A stretch of 38,806 nt of DNA from the NCBI GenBank assembly GCA_944389965.1, contig CALXOI010000008.1:1-38806 (forward strand), written 5' to 3'. A program made the translations under genes and the position numbers. The notes under the pieces are model-generated. The model saw only the letters and a program-made list of their open reading frames with translations, did no database searches and was not told where the DNA came from. Source of the stretch: an uncultured Treponema sp. GTDB lineage: Bacteria > Spirochaetota > Spirochaetia > Treponematales > Treponemataceae. Positions within the stretch are counted from its first letter, which is position 1. Each line of letters opens with the position of its first letter. Shown piece by piece: positions 1-9,226 of the stretch.

Positions 1-415
1 GGATACCACTACCAAGATCAACATCAAAACCACCTTTTACAACTTTAGAGATGGTTCCTTCTACGGGAATTTTATCATTTAATGCCTGCCGCAAATTCTT
101 CCACAGCTGCTTTACATCAGCTTTCTGTTTGGAAACAATTACTTCGCCATGCTTGTTTTCTTTTGAAATAAGAACAACCGATACGGTGTCTCCAATTTTA
201 GGCAGCTCTTCAAATTCAGAAGTTGGAATTTTACCTTCTGATTTATAACCTACATCAACAAAAACCTGATCAGGAGTGATTTCAACAACCACACCATCTA
301 CCAGCTGACCTTCTTCAAGAGACTCCAAACTTTTCAGATACTCTTCCTGCAATTGTGTCTGGATGTTCTCCTTCTCATTAAGTACTCCATCCTTTTCCAC
401 TTCCATCTGATCCAT
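1..415 (-). CDS. rpsA: 30S ribosomal protein S1, N-terminal part (runs off the window)
   Basis: About 138 N-terminal residues are visible and the rest lies beyond base 1. After an acidic, Glu/Gln-rich lead-in, residues about 37-95 form a first S1 (OB-fold) repeat, including GQLVDGVVVEITPDQVFVDV and the typical SEGKIP segment. A second repeat begins near residue 118 (VEGTISKVVKGGFDVDLG). The tandem S1 repeats and the position directly after cmk match the cmk-rpsA arrangement found in many bacteria. S1 binds mRNA on the small ribosomal subunit and helps initiation. The ATG at 415 lies 9 nt after the cmk stop codon, and an AAGGG sequence overlapping that stop serves as a Shine-Dalgarno site, so the two genes are probably translationally coupled. 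Confidence 0.93.
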   Translation of the reverse strand, partial: MDQMEVEKDGVLNEKENIQTQLQEEYLKSLESLEEGQLVDGVVVEITPDQVFVDVGYKSEGKIPTSEFEELPKIGDTVSVVLISKENKHGEVIVSKQKADVKQLWKNLRQALNDKIPVEGTISKVVKGGFDVDLGSGI

Positions 416-424
416 ACTAAACCC

Positions 425-1057
425 TTATATGTGAATTTTACTAATTATTATCTCACAAACCTCTTCAATGGTCAAGTCCGAGGTATCAATATACACCGCA
501 TCAGTAGCAATTTTTAGAGCACCTTCTGCTTTGTTCCGGTCTATTTCATCCCGTTTTATGATCGCTGCTTTTACTTCTTCCAAAGATAGATTGCTGACTC
601 CCTGATTGAACCGGCGTTGTGCCTGCACATCAATAGAAGCATCCAGATAAAATTTATATTCAGCATCAGGAAAAACTACTGTTGTCATATCCCGTCCTTC
701 GCAAACAATACTCAAAGATGCTGTTATCTGCCGGATTTTATCATTAACGATATGCCTCAGGGGAACTATAGCTGACACCTGTGCAGCATGCGCATCAACC
801 TGATCACTGTGCAACAAATCTTCCACATCTTCGCCATCCAGTACCAGACGGGAATTAATATACTCTAATTTCAGTTTTTTTGCGAATTCGATAACCTGCT
901 GCTCCTGCGTTATATCAATCCCTGTCCGAAGCAAGGCAAGCGTGATTCCCCGGTAAAAACTTCCTGAATTCAAAAATGTAATACCAAGCCTGTCTGCAAC
1001 AATCCGGGCAACCGTACTTTTTCCAGATCCGGCAGGCCCATCAATAGCTATTACCAT
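425..1057 (-). CDS. cmk: Cytidylate kinase
   Basis: Cytidylate kinase phosphorylates CMP and dCMP with ATP in pyrimidine nucleotide metabolism. The protein of about 210 residues opens with the P-loop AIDGPAGSGKST and carries the family segment GRDMTTVVFPDAEYKFYLDA followed by an Arg-rich stretch (QAQRR), which belongs to the lid and CMP-binding region. Length is normal for the short form. An in-frame ATG exists 24 nt upstream at 1081, but the ATG at 1057 has a GAGGTG ribosome site 5 nt ahead and puts the beta-strand of the P-loop right at the N-terminus, so it is preferred. The gene overlaps the end of the pseudouridine synthase gene by 17 nt and is followed immediately by rpsA. Confidence 0.96.
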   Translation of the reverse strand: MVIAIDGPAGSGKSTVARIVADRLGITFLNSGSFYRGITLALLRTGIDITQEQQVIEFAKKLKLEYINSRLVLDGEDVEDLLHSDQVDAHAAQVSAIVPLRHIVNDKIRQITASLSIVCEGRDMTTVVFPDAEYKFYLDASIDVQAQRRFNQGVSNLSLEEVKAAIIKRDEIDRNKAEGALKIATDAVYIDTSDLTIEEVCEIIISKIHI

Positions 1058-1811
1058 ATTCACCTCGCTGTTTATGAACACACATATCTAAAAGCATTTC
1101 AACTTCTTTTTGCGACAATTCCCGGAATTTACCTTCTTCAAGGCCGTTTATATCCAACGGTCCTATCCTGACTCTGGTAAGCCGACGGATTCCAAGTCCA
1201 AAAAATTCAAAAACCCTGCGGATTTCCCTGTTTTTGCCCTCAATCAATACGATACGCATACGTCGGGGTGTCAGTTGTTCTGCCGATTTACAACGGTAAA
1301 ATACATTGTCCACACGGATTCCTTTTGTAAAACGGACGGCAACTTCCGCCGGTAACGGCCGGGTTGTCTCTACAATATATTCTTTTTCCATTTCAGATGA
1401 CGGATGAGCTACCCGGGCAGCAAAATCACCGTCATTGGTAAACAACACCAGCCCGGAAGAAAACATATCCAACCTACCGACGTTGTAAAGCCGCTCACTA
1501 AAAAACGGAGCAAGCAGATCCGCCGCGGTTAACCGTCCTTTTTCATCCGCAAGGGAACACACGTACCCGGCCGGCTTATTCAGCAAAACATACCGGTGGC
1601 TGGCTTCAGGATACACCGGAACACCATCCACACAAACTATATCTGATCCGGCAGAAACTTTTGTACCGGGAACAGTAACAGTATTTCCATTCACCGTTAC
1701 CCGACCGTCAGCAATATATGTTTCGCATGCCCGGCGGCTGGCAACACCGCATCTTGCCAGATAAACCTGCAACCGTACCGAATTCTGCTCAGCAGTGTTA
1801 TTACCGGGCAA
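1041..1811 (-). CDS. rluB: RluB/RsuA-family pseudouridine synthase
   Basis: This enzyme converts a specific uridine in rRNA to pseudouridine; in RluB the target is in 23S rRNA. It has an N-terminal S4 RNA-binding domain (VRLQVYLARCGVASRRACE and the following GRVTVNG) and a catalytic domain with GRLDMFSSGLVLFTNDG, in which the Asp of GRLD is the conserved nucleophile. The C-terminal part has the RsuA/RluB motif EGKNREIRRVFEFFG. Its place next to scpA-scpB supports RluB rather than RsuA. The start is uncertain. A TTG at 1811 has a GAGAGG site 7 nt upstream and begins shortly before the S4 domain; ATGs at 1838 and 1859 have no good ribosome site. Any of them overlaps the end of scpB. Confidence 0.88.
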   Translation of the reverse strand: MPGNNTAEQNSVRLQVYLARCGVASRRACETYIADGRVTVNGNTVTVPGTKVSAGSDIVCVDGVPVYPEASHRYVLLNKPAGYVCSLADEKGRLTAADLLAPFFSERLYNVGRLDMFSSGLVLFTNDGDFAARVAHPSSEMEKEYIVETTRPLPAEVAVRFTKGIRVDNVFYRCKSAEQLTPRRMRIVLIEGKNREIRRVFEFFGLGIRRLTRVRIGPLDINGLEEGKFRELSQKEVEMLLDMCVHKQRGEYGNSY

Positions 1812-2346
1812 GTTCGAACCTCTCACTTTCAGATTCATCCAAACGGGGTAAATCCGCAATACTGTTCAATCTGAAAAATTTCAGAAATTCTTTTGTAGTC
1901 CCAAATTGGACAGGCTTACCGGGAATATCTTTTTTTCCCACTTCTTTAATCAAGTTGCGCTCCAACAAAATTCTGATCATGTTATCTGCAGAAACACCCC
2001 GTATAGCTTCAATCTCAGCTCTCGTTATGGGTTGAGAATACGCAATAATTGAAAGAGTTTCCATGGCTGCCCGAGAAAGCCTGCCCTCACTTTTCTTTCC
2101 ATACCGTTCTTTCAGGAACCCCCACAAATCCCGCTTAGGTGTCAGAATCCAGCCACCGGAAATCCGGGACAACTCTATACCTGAATCCGCTCCCGCATAT
2201 TTTTCTTTCAGCTTTTCCAATGCTACATCCACTACGTCTTTAGATAATTCTGATATACGGGCTAAATTCGTCTCGTTTTGAGGTTCAGACTCTAAAAATA
2301 AAATTGCTTCTATAAGCGCGGTTTCCTTTTCCAATTGAATCTCCAT
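1801..2346 (-). CDS. scpB: Segregation and condensation protein ScpB
   Basis: ScpB is the winged-helix (kite) subunit of the SMC-ScpA-ScpB condensin, which organises and segregates the chromosome. The 181-residue protein begins LIEAILFLESEPQNETNLARI and contains the hallmark segment RAAMETLSIIAYSQPITRAEIEAIRGV at about residues 91-118, then the second winged helix with ERNLIKEVGKKDIPGKPVQFGTT shortened to a family-typical end (TTKEFLKFF). It lies 36 nt after scpA and overlaps the pseudouridine synthase gene, as in many bacteria. Length is normal. Confidence 0.96.
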   Translation of the reverse strand: MEIQLEKETALIEAILFLESEPQNETNLARISELSKDVVDVALEKLKEKYAGADSGIELSRISGGWILTPKRDLWGFLKERYGKKSEGRLSRAAMETLSIIAYSQPITRAEIEAIRGVSADNMIRILLERNLIKEVGKKDIPGKPVQFGTTKEFLKFFRLNSIADLPRLDESESERFELAR

Positions 2347-2382
2347 TGTTGCTTTTCTCCGCTACAAGCTGGCCAGACAAGT

Positions 2383-3174
2383 CTATACGGATTGATACGG
2401 GCATATTTTTATGTCGCCAAACATGCGGTTCTGATAAATACATGCCATTTTAAATTTTACCGCTTCAAGTATTGCCATAAACGCACACACGACATCCATG
2501 ATATTACCTTTGCGGATAATAAGATCCGTAAAAAAGCATTCACCTTTATTTTCCAACAATTCGTTCATCAGCGTAATTTTTTCATTCACAGATATTTCTT
2601 CATACATATCAAGGATTTTTTCCGAAGAATATGCAGAGACCATACTTTTGAATATTTTCTGCATATCCTGCAGTAAATCCCAGGTATCAATCCGCTCCCA
2701 TAAATCTTCTTCTTCAAAAGGAAGTACCCTCTGTATTTTTTTCCGTTCAAAACTCCATTCAGATTCATCTTCCTTTTCTTCCATCAAGGCAGACAGTTTT
2801 TTAAATTTTTGATATTCAATCAGTTTTTCCACCAGCTCCTGCCGGGGGTCTTCCAGTTCATCTTCACCAAAAGTTACTTCAACCGGCAATAACATCCGCG
2901 ATTTTATATACAATAAATCAGATGCCATTGCATAAAAATCAGTCACATTATCAAGATCAGGATTTACCGCATAATCCAAATATTCCAGGAACTGTTCAGT
3001 AATCTGAGCAATTGGAATATCATAAATATTGACTTCGTTCTTTTTTATCAAAAACAACAGTACATCCAGAGGTCCGTCAAAATCTTCCAATATAAAACGT
3101 CTGCCATTTTGAGCAGAGACCTCCCCGTCATGAACACATTCACCGGATGCCTGATTGTCGACCTGATCCATCAT
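2383..3174 (-). CDS. scpA: Segregation and condensation protein ScpA (kleisin)
   Basis: ScpA is the kleisin that bridges the heads of the SMC dimer and binds two ScpB molecules. After an N-terminal tail of about 27 residues not typical of the family, the conserved opening FILEDFDGPLDVLLFLIKKN and IPIAQITEQFLEYLD are present, followed by MASDLLYIKSRMLLP. The middle is acidic and charged (EEKEDESEWSF), and the C-terminal winged helix ends with a segment of the type AFMAILEAVKFK. At 263 residues the length is normal. The gene lies in the run folK-scpA-scpB-rluB-cmk-rpsA, with an 81-nt gap after folK. Confidence 0.95.
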   Translation of the reverse strand: MMDQVDNQASGECVHDGEVSAQNGRRFILEDFDGPLDVLLFLIKKNEVNIYDIPIAQITEQFLEYLDYAVNPDLDNVTDFYAMASDLLYIKSRMLLPVEVTFGEDELEDPRQELVEKLIEYQKFKKLSALMEEKEDESEWSFERKKIQRVLPFEEEDLWERIDTWDLLQDMQKIFKSMVSAYSSEKILDMYEEISVNEKITLMNELLENKGECFFTDLIIRKGNIMDVVCAFMAILEAVKFKMACIYQNRMFGDIKICPYQSV

Positions 3175-3255
3175 ATCGTATCCTCATCTGAAAATGCAAT
3201 TTCCTGATTCAAATGCAACACTCTCGGTAAATTCCGGGACTGGCTGCCGAACAGG

Positions 3256-3828
3256 TTACAGCACAAACGGAGCAGTATCCAGACGCCGCACCCCCTGATC
3301 AGGCAGACGATCCAGACAGGACTGATAATACTCCGTGCTGATACTTATAGATTCGGCACTCCGGTTAAAAATCTCAAGCATAGGAATCAACACAAATGCA
3401 CGTTCAGTCATCCGTGGATGGGGAATAACCAAATCAGAGGTTTCTAATTTCTGCTGTCCAAATAACTCTATATCTATGTCCAGCGGTCTGGGACCGTTCC
3501 GGATTTCAGCATTCCGGTTACGCCCGAATGCATCCTCCACCGAATGAATATCTATAAGAAGTGATTCCGGGGCACCGGAGTACCAACCGCTCACAACCAT
3601 ATTATGAAAATCATCCTGTTCAAAATAATACATGGGTTTTGTAATATATATGGAAGAACATTGCATTTTCTGTAGTTTTACCGACAGCATTCTGCAAGCT
3701 TCAAACAAAACCTTAACCGGAGACATAGTCCTGAAATACCGGTTTGAACCTAAACCTAAGACTACCGGTACCGGCTCAGATACAAATCCCTGAGACCGGA
3801 TACTGCCAGCTGGCTCAAAAAAGTTCAT
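3256..3828 (-). CDS. folK: 2-amino-4-hydroxy-6-hydroxymethyldihydropteridine pyrophosphokinase
   Basis: This enzyme transfers pyrophosphate from ATP to 6-hydroxymethyl-7,8-dihydropterin in folate synthesis. The signature of the family is clear: LGLGSN near residue 25 and [15 protein letters not shown] near residues 110-125, followed by [19 protein letters not shown]. The N-terminus (about 20 residues before the VVLGLGSN strand) is longer than usual. The ATG at 3828 lies inside the end of recA (14-nt overlap) and has no strong ribosome site, so translation may depend on coupling to recA or begin slightly downstream. No other folate genes are seen in the window. Confidence 0.92.
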   Translation of the reverse strand: MNFFEPAGSIRSQGFVSEPVPVVLGLGSNRYFRTMSPVKVLFEACRMLSVKLQKMQCSSIYITKPMYYFEQDDFHNMVVSGWYSGAPESLLIDIHSVEDAFGRNRNAEIRNGPRPLDIDIELFGQQKLETSDLVIPHPRMTERAFVLIPMLEIFNRSAESISISTEYYQSCLDRLPDQGVRRLDTAPFVL

Positions 3829-5014
3829 CTGGAATACCGGCAGCAGACAACCCCATAGTATCTGACTTGACTCCGGAAGCCGGAGCTACCGCACTGGTTT
3901 TCTTTGTCGGAGAAGCAGCTTCTTGTTGAATAGGTCCGGTAGCAGAAGCTGTTTTCTTTTTTTCTGCAGTTTTAAGCACCTGTCCGGGGAACATTTTTGC
4001 CCGGAGTTTTTGCTCTAAATCCTTTGCAAAGGATTCATTCTGCTCAAGAAAAGCTATGGCGTTTTCCCGCCCCTGCCCGACTTTTTCTGTTTCCGTTGTG
4101 TACCAGGCACCTTTTTTATCAATAAACCCATATTTGACCGCTGCATCCAACAGACTTGCGGTTGCAGAAACACCTTTTCCAAAATAAATATCCAGCTCAA
4201 CTTTGCGGAACGGTGGAGCAACTTTATTTTTAACGATTTTAACACGGACCCGGTTTCCGACAACATCTTCAGCCCCTTTTGCATCGATTGATTCAATACG
4301 CCGGATTTCAAGACGGACTGAAGAATAAAATTTCAATGCATTACCACCTGTTGTTGTTTCAGGGTTACCAAACATAACACCTATCTTCATACGGATCTGA
4401 TTAATAAATACCAAAATACATTTTGATTTACCGATTGTTGCTGTCAGCTTTCGGAGTGCCTGACTCATGAGCCGGGCCTGAAGTCCCATATGGGAATCCC
4501 CCATGTCACCTTCAATTTCAGCCTGCGGCGTAAGAGCCGCCACAGAGTCAACAACAATAATATCCACTGCACCGGATCTGACAAGACTTTCTGCTATCTC
4601 CAGTGCTTGTTCTCCGGTATCCGGTTGGGACACCCACAAATCATCAATATTTACACCAAGATTTTTTGCATATACCGGATCGAGGGCGTGTTCCGCATCA
4701 ATAAACGCAGCAATGCCGCCCAATTTTTGTGCTTCTGCAATCGCATGAAGCGCAAGTGTTGTTTTTCCGGATGATTCCGGCCCATACATTTCAATAATCC
4801 GTCCCCGGGGATAACCGCCAATACCTAATGCTTCATCCAATAAAATTGATCCAGAAGGAATAACATCAAGTCCTGATACATCGGTACTGGTTCCCAGTTT
4901 CATTAACGAGCCGGTTCCAAACTGTTTTTCAATCTGAAGACGGGCCGCCTCCAGTGCCTTTAATTTTTCCGACATATCAGCCGGAGTATTTGTTTCCACT
5001 GCCATTTTTGCCAC
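3815..5014 (-). CDS. recA: RecA recombinase
   Basis: RecA forms filaments on single-stranded DNA and catalyses strand exchange in recombination and repair. Diagnostic segments are the Walker A motif [10 protein letters not shown] (about residue 80), [20 protein letters not shown] (Walker B and L1 region), [20 protein letters not shown] (L2) and KAEEKIGQGR-like text further on ([15 protein letters not shown]). At 399 residues it is longer than the usual 350 or so because of a Lys/Thr/Ala-rich low-complexity tail after residue 345. The GTG start at 5014 has GGAGG 5 nt upstream; an in-frame ATG at 5005 is the alternative. No LexA-type operator was recognised upstream. Confidence 0.98.
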   Translation of the reverse strand: MAKMAVETNTPADMSEKLKALEAARLQIEKQFGTGSLMKLGTSTDVSGLDVIPSGSILLDEALGIGGYPRGRIIEMYGPESSGKTTLALHAIAEAQKLGGIAAFIDAEHALDPVYAKNLGVNIDDLWVSQPDTGEQALEIAESLVRSGAVDIIVVDSVAALTPQAEIEGDMGDSHMGLQARLMSQALRKLTATIGKSKCILVFINQIRMKIGVMFGNPETTTGGNALKFYSSVRLEIRRIESIDAKGAEDVVGNRVRVKIVKNKVAPPFRKVELDIYFGKGVSATASLLDAAVKYGFIDKKGAWYTTETEKVGQGRENAIAFLEQNESFAKDLEQKLRAKMFPGQVLKTAEKKKTASATGPIQQEAASPTKKTSAVAPASGVKSDTMGLSAAGIPDELF

Positions 5015-5037
5015 CTTTTCCTCCCATTATTATTATT

Positions 5038-5074
5038 GGCACAAATTATCTTTTTTCATGCATATTAAAGTAAA
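5038..5074 (-). promoter_or_regulatory. Putative sigma-70-type promoter of recA
   Basis: On the minus strand a -35-like TTTACT (5069-5074) is separated by 18 nt from a -10-like GATAAT (5045-5050). The start point would fall near 5038, giving a leader of about 24 nt with a strong GGAGG site before the recA GTG. It lies in the 82-nt gap after the upstream TPR gene. Confidence 0.5.
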
Positions 5075-5096
5075 AATCCAGAAAAAATAATATACG

Positions 5097-6197
5097 TTAT
5101 AATTTTCCGCCGGTCAAAGGTTGATATACAGATTTACCGTTCAACCAGATTTTCCCATCAGAAATACAGAGTTGTCCTAAAACCCGCAGCGGCAGTTGCG
5201 CATCGATATTCATCGCACTGTTAAATTTCAAGGGCACAATCCCATCAACCCGTTTCTGGTCTTCATAACCGACAAGTAAATCACAGGAATAAGCTGTTTC
5301 TGTTGCCTGAGCATTTGCAACCCGGCCAGACCAGACAACCCAACAGTTTTCATACAGATATGGATCTGCAGCAATCTGCTCATAGGAAAAACTGTCTGTA
5401 ACCGTATCAAATGTCGGTTCCTTCAAATATGACTGGAGCAACGTTGCATTATGCCGGATAACAGCCGATGCATTTGAATTGAGAATCCGGTTAATTTCCA
5501 CCTGGGCTGCATTATCCCGGTAATCCTGAAAATATTCCCGGGCAGCATCATAAGATTCGTTTATCTGCCGGGATGTTAAAATATACCGGTACACACCACC
5601 GGATAAATCTTCCTGAAGCGCATTATTCCGCTCATCAACTGATAAAACAAAGGCTGATAAATCAGCCCGAGGTGGAGGCTTTAATGATTCCCGGTACCGC
5701 CAGAAAAACAATCCGCCGGCTCCACCTATCAAACATATCGCCAAAAAAGCACAGATACCGGGAACCGCAGGATGAACTCCTAACGGTGGATAAAATTTTT
5801 TAATCCGCCCGGATGCAACCCAGTCAGCAATTTCTTCCGGCGCTCCATGCAAACGGATAAATTCAAGCGCGTCCCGGGCAATTTTATTCCCCGGATCGTT
5901 TTCCTGTATATCAAGATAATATTCCAGTGCGTGCCCTGTATCACCCCGCCGCAAAAATAATGCTGCCTGAGCGACAAGAAGTCTTGTATCCAACATCGAA
6001 ATTTTCCGCGCTGCCTGAAAATACCGGTCCGCACTACCAATATCACCAATATACATACATGCAGTTCCGATAACATAATAATAATCAAATGATTCTGGAA
6101 AATCGTATTTCCGTTCCTGCAACAGTTTTATTACAGCTGAAAAACGCCGTGCCCGCAACAGTTTTTTTGCACGGTGGAGAACACTCCGGGAAGCCAT
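5097..6197 (-). CDS. TPR-containing single-pass membrane protein of unknown function
   Basis: The 366-residue protein starts with a basic stretch, then several TPR-like helical pairs at about residues 15-110 (SFDYYYVIGTACMYIGDI, SADRYFQAARKI, GHALEYYLDIQENDPGNKIA). A single hydrophobic segment follows near residues 145-168 (GICAFLAICLIGGAGGLFFW), so the TPR part should face the cytoplasm and the rest the periplasm. The C-terminal 110 residues are beta-rich with SGRVANAQ and LRVLGQL, which look like an OB-fold, though this is only inferred. It sits 3 nt after the next exported gene upstream and before recA. The arrangement suggests co-transcription with the two genes upstream. Function unknown. 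Confidence 0.8.
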   Translation of the reverse strand: MASRSVLHRAKKLLRARRFSAVIKLLQERKYDFPESFDYYYVIGTACMYIGDIGSADRYFQAARKISMLDTRLLVAQAALFLRRGDTGHALEYYLDIQENDPGNKIARDALEFIRLHGAPEEIADWVASGRIKKFYPPLGVHPAVPGICAFLAICLIGGAGGLFFWRYRESLKPPPRADLSAFVLSVDERNNALQEDLSGGVYRYILTSRQINESYDAAREYFQDYRDNAAQVEINRILNSNASAVIRHNATLLQSYLKEPTFDTVTDSFSYEQIAADPYLYENCWVVWSGRVANAQATETAYSCDLLVGYEDQKRVDGIVPLKFNSAMNIDAQLPLRVLGQLCISDGKIWLNGKSVYQPLTGGKL

Positions 6198-6200
6198 AAT

Positions 6201-7289
6201 CTACTGCCGCCTTATTTTTTCAAGAATTGCATCCAATTCAGCATTCAGCCGGAGAATTTCAATCCGATCAATATGTTCCGGATCATCCTCCAGCCTTCGG
6301 ATACGGTTCAACAGATCTTCAATGTATTTCGGATCAAGCTGGGCTGCGGTTAAAGCACCGACAGTATATGTTACACCGTTTTCATCTTGATACACAATTT
6401 CGTTGTTTTCATTAAGGGGGGAAATTGTTTCTTCTGCTCCTAAAAAACGGGTATCCGGTGGTACCTGTCCGTTCGCCGCATATGAAAGATAAAAACTGAT
6501 TGTACTTTTTGTCATCGGCGTCAACGAAACCGGTGCCCACAGTATACATACAGCCGAATTATTGTATGAAAAAACAGAATTAAAACTCCGCCCAGGTTTT
6601 ACAACCGGTTCCCATGCCGCATTATCAAGCATATCTTTATTTGCTACAACAACCGTTTGGGGAACCGTTATTCCAGTTCCATTGAGCAGAAACTGCACAG
6701 AAACATTTCCGTCTGAAGAACGAATCCATTTATCCAAATCCATCGAATTAAAAGATATTTCCGTACCAACAAATGGTCTCCGGGATGTTAAAAAATGGAT
6801 ACCGGAATTTTCACCAAGAATGGTATCAAACACACCTTTCAAAGAAACCTGCTGCTGGACAGCAGAATTATTAAATACGGTTATTTCTACTTTTACCGCT
6901 CCCTGCGTAACTCCGTCAAATCCAGGGCAAAAGGAAAAATTAAGCTGGATATCGACATCTTTGCCGGTATAATAACTGAAACCGATATTTTTTGCCTCTT
7001 CATACATAGAAAACTGGACAGAAGAATCCCGGTTCAGCCGGTAAATAGAACTACCGATTTTCACTTCCAGATACGTTGACGCATATGCATCGTATGAAGA
7101 GAAAAAATCTTTATAAGAACCGGACTCCGGCTGGTATCCTAAAGAAAAAGCGCCGCTGTCTTCAATCAATTTTAAAACAAAATTCCCCTGATGTCGTTCG
7201 ATATTATCTGCAGACAATAATGCTGAAGAGAAAAGCATAAAAACCGGTATCATAAAAATAAAACGGCGTACCACCATGTATGTTTTCAT
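6201..7289 (-). CDS. Exported protein of unknown function with C-terminal coiled coil
   Basis: A typical signal peptide is visible at residues 1-27 (basic MKTYMVVRR, hydrophobic core IFMIPVFMLFSSALL, cleavage near SA-D). The mature part is rich in beta-strand-forming and Asn/Ser residues up to about residue 310. The last 40 residues are a charged helix (IEDLLNRIRRLEDDPEHIDR) likely to form a coiled coil. No known domain was recognised. The start codon overlaps the end of the upstream TPR gene by 4 nt (ATGA type), so the proteins are probably made together and may act in the periplasm. Confidence 0.78.
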   Translation of the reverse strand: MKTYMVVRRFIFMIPVFMLFSSALLSADNIERHQGNFVLKLIEDSGAFSLGYQPESGSYKDFFSSYDAYASTYLEVKIGSSIYRLNRDSSVQFSMYEEAKNIGFSYYTGKDVDIQLNFSFCPGFDGVTQGAVKVEITVFNNSAVQQQVSLKGVFDTILGENSGIHFLTSRRPFVGTEISFNSMDLDKWIRSSDGNVSVQFLLNGTGITVPQTVVVANKDMLDNAAWEPVVKPGRSFNSVFSYNNSAVCILWAPVSLTPMTKSTISFYLSYAANGQVPPDTRFLGAEETISPLNENNEIVYQDENGVTYTVGALTAAQLDPKYIEDLLNRIRRLEDDPEHIDRIEILRLNAELDAILEKIRRQ

Positions 7290-8347
7290 TCTTGCGTTCC
7301 TTTTGCAGAATTTTCTTCTATCAATTGCAACAGCTCTGCTGCTTTACGTTTCAATTCTTCTAATTCGGGGTACAGGTTCTTTACACCAACCGGTGTTTCT
7401 TCTTTAATGATATCCCCTAACTCAAAAGATTCCGTACCGGTCCCGGACTGCAATGCTCCGGTATCCGCCGGTATTACTTCAGAGGGTACCGACACTGACT
7501 GTTGACCTGCATTTACAACATCCACAGCTATTTTCCGCGCTTCTTCCGCAGATAACTGTAATAGTTTATTTTGTTCTTCCAAAGCAGAAATCTGGTTTTC
7601 CAAATCAATATTTTTCTGCAGCATTTGTTCCAGCTCGGCATGCAATGCTTCCAATTCCGAGGAACGTTTTTTCAGCTGCTCATATACACCATCAGAACCA
7701 TCAGCCTGATATTGGCGTAATTGCTTTTCATACGATTCTTTTGCAGCAAGATACTCTTCTCCGGTTACTTTCAGCAGATACAGCAGTTTTTCTTCCCGTT
7801 CCGCCTGTCCGATATCCCGCAACCGGCTCTGGGAATCAGCAGCCTTTGCATCATATGGAAAGTCTGATACGATGCGTTCATACAATGCTTTTGCTGCAGA
7901 ATAATTATATTCACTAAAAAAAGACTCGGCAATCCAGAATAGTGCTGCCGGATATAATTCATGTTCAGGATACAAATGACAGAATTCTGTCAACTGTACT
8001 ACGGAGTCATCAAACTGCTGTTGATAATACAAAGCCCTTCCCCGCTGATACAAAACCAACGGATAGTAATTGCTTGACGGAAACTGCATAACAAACCGGT
8101 CGCAATCATCGATAGCACTGCTATATTCCCCTGCAAACATTTCGGATAAAATCAGCATATACCAAGTTTCTTCAGAATCAGACGTTGTATTTACCGCCCT
8201 CCGGAAAAAGAACAATGCGGAAACCCAATCTTCACTACGGAACGCTTCATATCCCTGTAACAAAGCCATTTCATTTTCAGAAGCAGAAACTGTGGAGACA
8301 CAAAGCAACCATATAGAACAGATACAAAGGCAGAGTATTCGTTTCAT
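7286..8347 (-). CDS. Exported TPR/coiled-coil protein
   Basis: An N-terminal signal peptide (residues 1-22, ending VSTVSAS) is followed by at least four TPR-like repeats at about residues 25-170: ALLQGYEAFRSEDWVSALFF, SAIDDCDRFVMQFPSSNYY, RGRALYYQQQFDDSVVQL and PAALFWIAESFFSEYNYSAA. A long coiled coil follows (about residues 185-270, LEALHAELEQMLQKNIDLEN), then a Ser/Thr-rich stretch and another short helix. The layout resembles CpoB/YbgF-type periplasmic proteins, but the coiled coil lies after the TPRs, so no orthology is claimed. The start overlaps the rpe stop by one base (TAATG), so translation is probably coupled. Confidence 0.8.
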   Translation of the reverse strand: MKRILCLCICSIWLLCVSTVSASENEMALLQGYEAFRSEDWVSALFFFRRAVNTTSDSEETWYMLILSEMFAGEYSSAIDDCDRFVMQFPSSNYYPLVLYQRGRALYYQQQFDDSVVQLTEFCHLYPEHELYPAALFWIAESFFSEYNYSAAKALYERIVSDFPYDAKAADSQSRLRDIGQAEREEKLLYLLKVTGEEYLAAKESYEKQLRQYQADGSDGVYEQLKKRSSELEALHAELEQMLQKNIDLENQISALEEQNKLLQLSAEEARKIAVDVVNAGQQSVSVPSEVIPADTGALQSGTGTESFELGDIIKEETPVGVKNLYPELEELKRKAAELLQLIEENSAKGTQE

Positions 8348-8997
8348 TAAAAAGATGCTCCTTCCGAAACAGGAAATTCCAATAATCCGTTAAAAAAAGA
8401 TGATCCGGATACTATAATATCGGCACCCTTATGACTGACCAAAACTGCAGTTTCTGTATTTATCCCTCCGTCAACAGAAATCAAATAGTTCCATCCATGC
8501 ACAGCTCTCAAAGACACCAATTCTGCAATTTTATCTGCACACTGGGAGATAAAATGCTGCCCGCCGAAACCTGGATCCACCGTCATGACAAGAACAATAT
8601 CCACAAACGGTAGAACTTCTTTTAAAACCGACACCGGAGTGGAAGGGACAAATGCAATCCCCGCTTTTTTACCGGCACGGTGGATGCACTCTATGATGCG
8701 GTGATGATGGACAGCCGCTTCCCAATGAAACGTAATATAATCAGCACCGGCTTCAGCAAACGAATCAATGTGATTTTCCGGATGCGCAACCATTAAATGC
8801 ACGTCAAACGGAATACTGCTATGGGGTTTCAGCTTACGCACGACCGGCTGCCCGTAGGAAATCTGAGAAACAAAGACACCATCCATAACATCTATATGGA
8901 CCAATGCGCCTCCTTTCTGTTCAATAAAAGCAAGGGCATCATCAAGCCGATAAAAATCGGCAGCCAACAATGACGGAGCAAGTAATGGATTTTTCAT
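8347..8997 (-). CDS. rpe: Ribulose-phosphate 3-epimerase
   Basis: Rpe interconverts ribulose 5-phosphate and xylulose 5-phosphate in the pentose phosphate pathway. The (beta/alpha)8 barrel is recognisable from the start: LLAPSLLAADF, HIDVMDGVFV with catalytic Asp, DVHLMV with metal-binding His, TVDPGFGGQHF and ISVDGGINTETA. At 216 residues the length is normal. The ATG at 8997 is the only plausible start and has no Shine-Dalgarno sequence; a promoter directly upstream predicts a transcript beginning at or next to the ATG. It is the first gene of the leftward run. Confidence 0.96.
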   Translation of the reverse strand: MKNPLLAPSLLAADFYRLDDALAFIEQKGGALVHIDVMDGVFVSQISYGQPVVRKLKPHSSIPFDVHLMVAHPENHIDSFAEAGADYITFHWEAAVHHHRIIECIHRAGKKAGIAFVPSTPVSVLKEVLPFVDIVLVMTVDPGFGGQHFISQCADKIAELVSLRAVHGWNYLISVDGGINTETAVLVSHKGADIIVSGSSFFNGLLEFPVSEGASF

Positions 8998-9032
8998 TAC
9001 TTTATAGTAACAAATGATATAAAATATGTAAA
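8997..9032 (-). promoter_or_regulatory. Putative promoter of the rpe-led operon, near-leaderless
   Basis: Reading the minus strand, TTTACA (9027-9032) and TACTAT (9004-9009) are separated by exactly 17 nt. The predicted start point is close to 8997, which is also the first base of the rpe ATG. There is no ribosome binding site between the -10 and the ATG. Confidence 0.5.
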
Positions 9033-9121
9033 TATGTCGAAAACTGCATATGCCGGTTCAATGTATAATGCACTCCTACTAAAATATTTTTACTATTTTT
9101 CCTATTTTTTGTAAAAACATC

Positions 9122-9150
9122 TTGACTAATTATATAAAACATAATATAAA
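9122..9150 (+). promoter_or_regulatory. Putative distal promoter of the 9227 TPR gene
   Basis: TTGACT (9122-9127) and TATAAA (9145-9150) are separated by 17 nt. Transcription from here would give a leader of about 70 nt before the ATG at 9227. Confidence 0.5.
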
Positions 9151-9184
9151 CTATCCCCCTTTTTCAAAAAAAATCAGTTACGAA

Positions 9185-9212
9185 TTGACTAAAGATAGCT
9201 TTTTTGTATAAT
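9185..9212 (+). promoter_or_regulatory. Putative proximal promoter of the 9227 TPR gene
   Basis: TTGACT (9185-9190) and a perfect TATAAT (9207-9212) are separated by 16 nt. The start point is predicted near 9219, only about 8 nt before the ATG at 9227, and no Shine-Dalgarno sequence fits between them. It repeats the -35 hexamer of the distal promoter 63 nt upstream. Confidence 0.6.
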
Positions 9213-9226
9213 GAAATGTAGCGGCT

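Noticed and set aside
5015..5096. Search for a LexA (SOS) box upstream of recA
   Set aside because: No convincing palindrome of a known LexA type was found.
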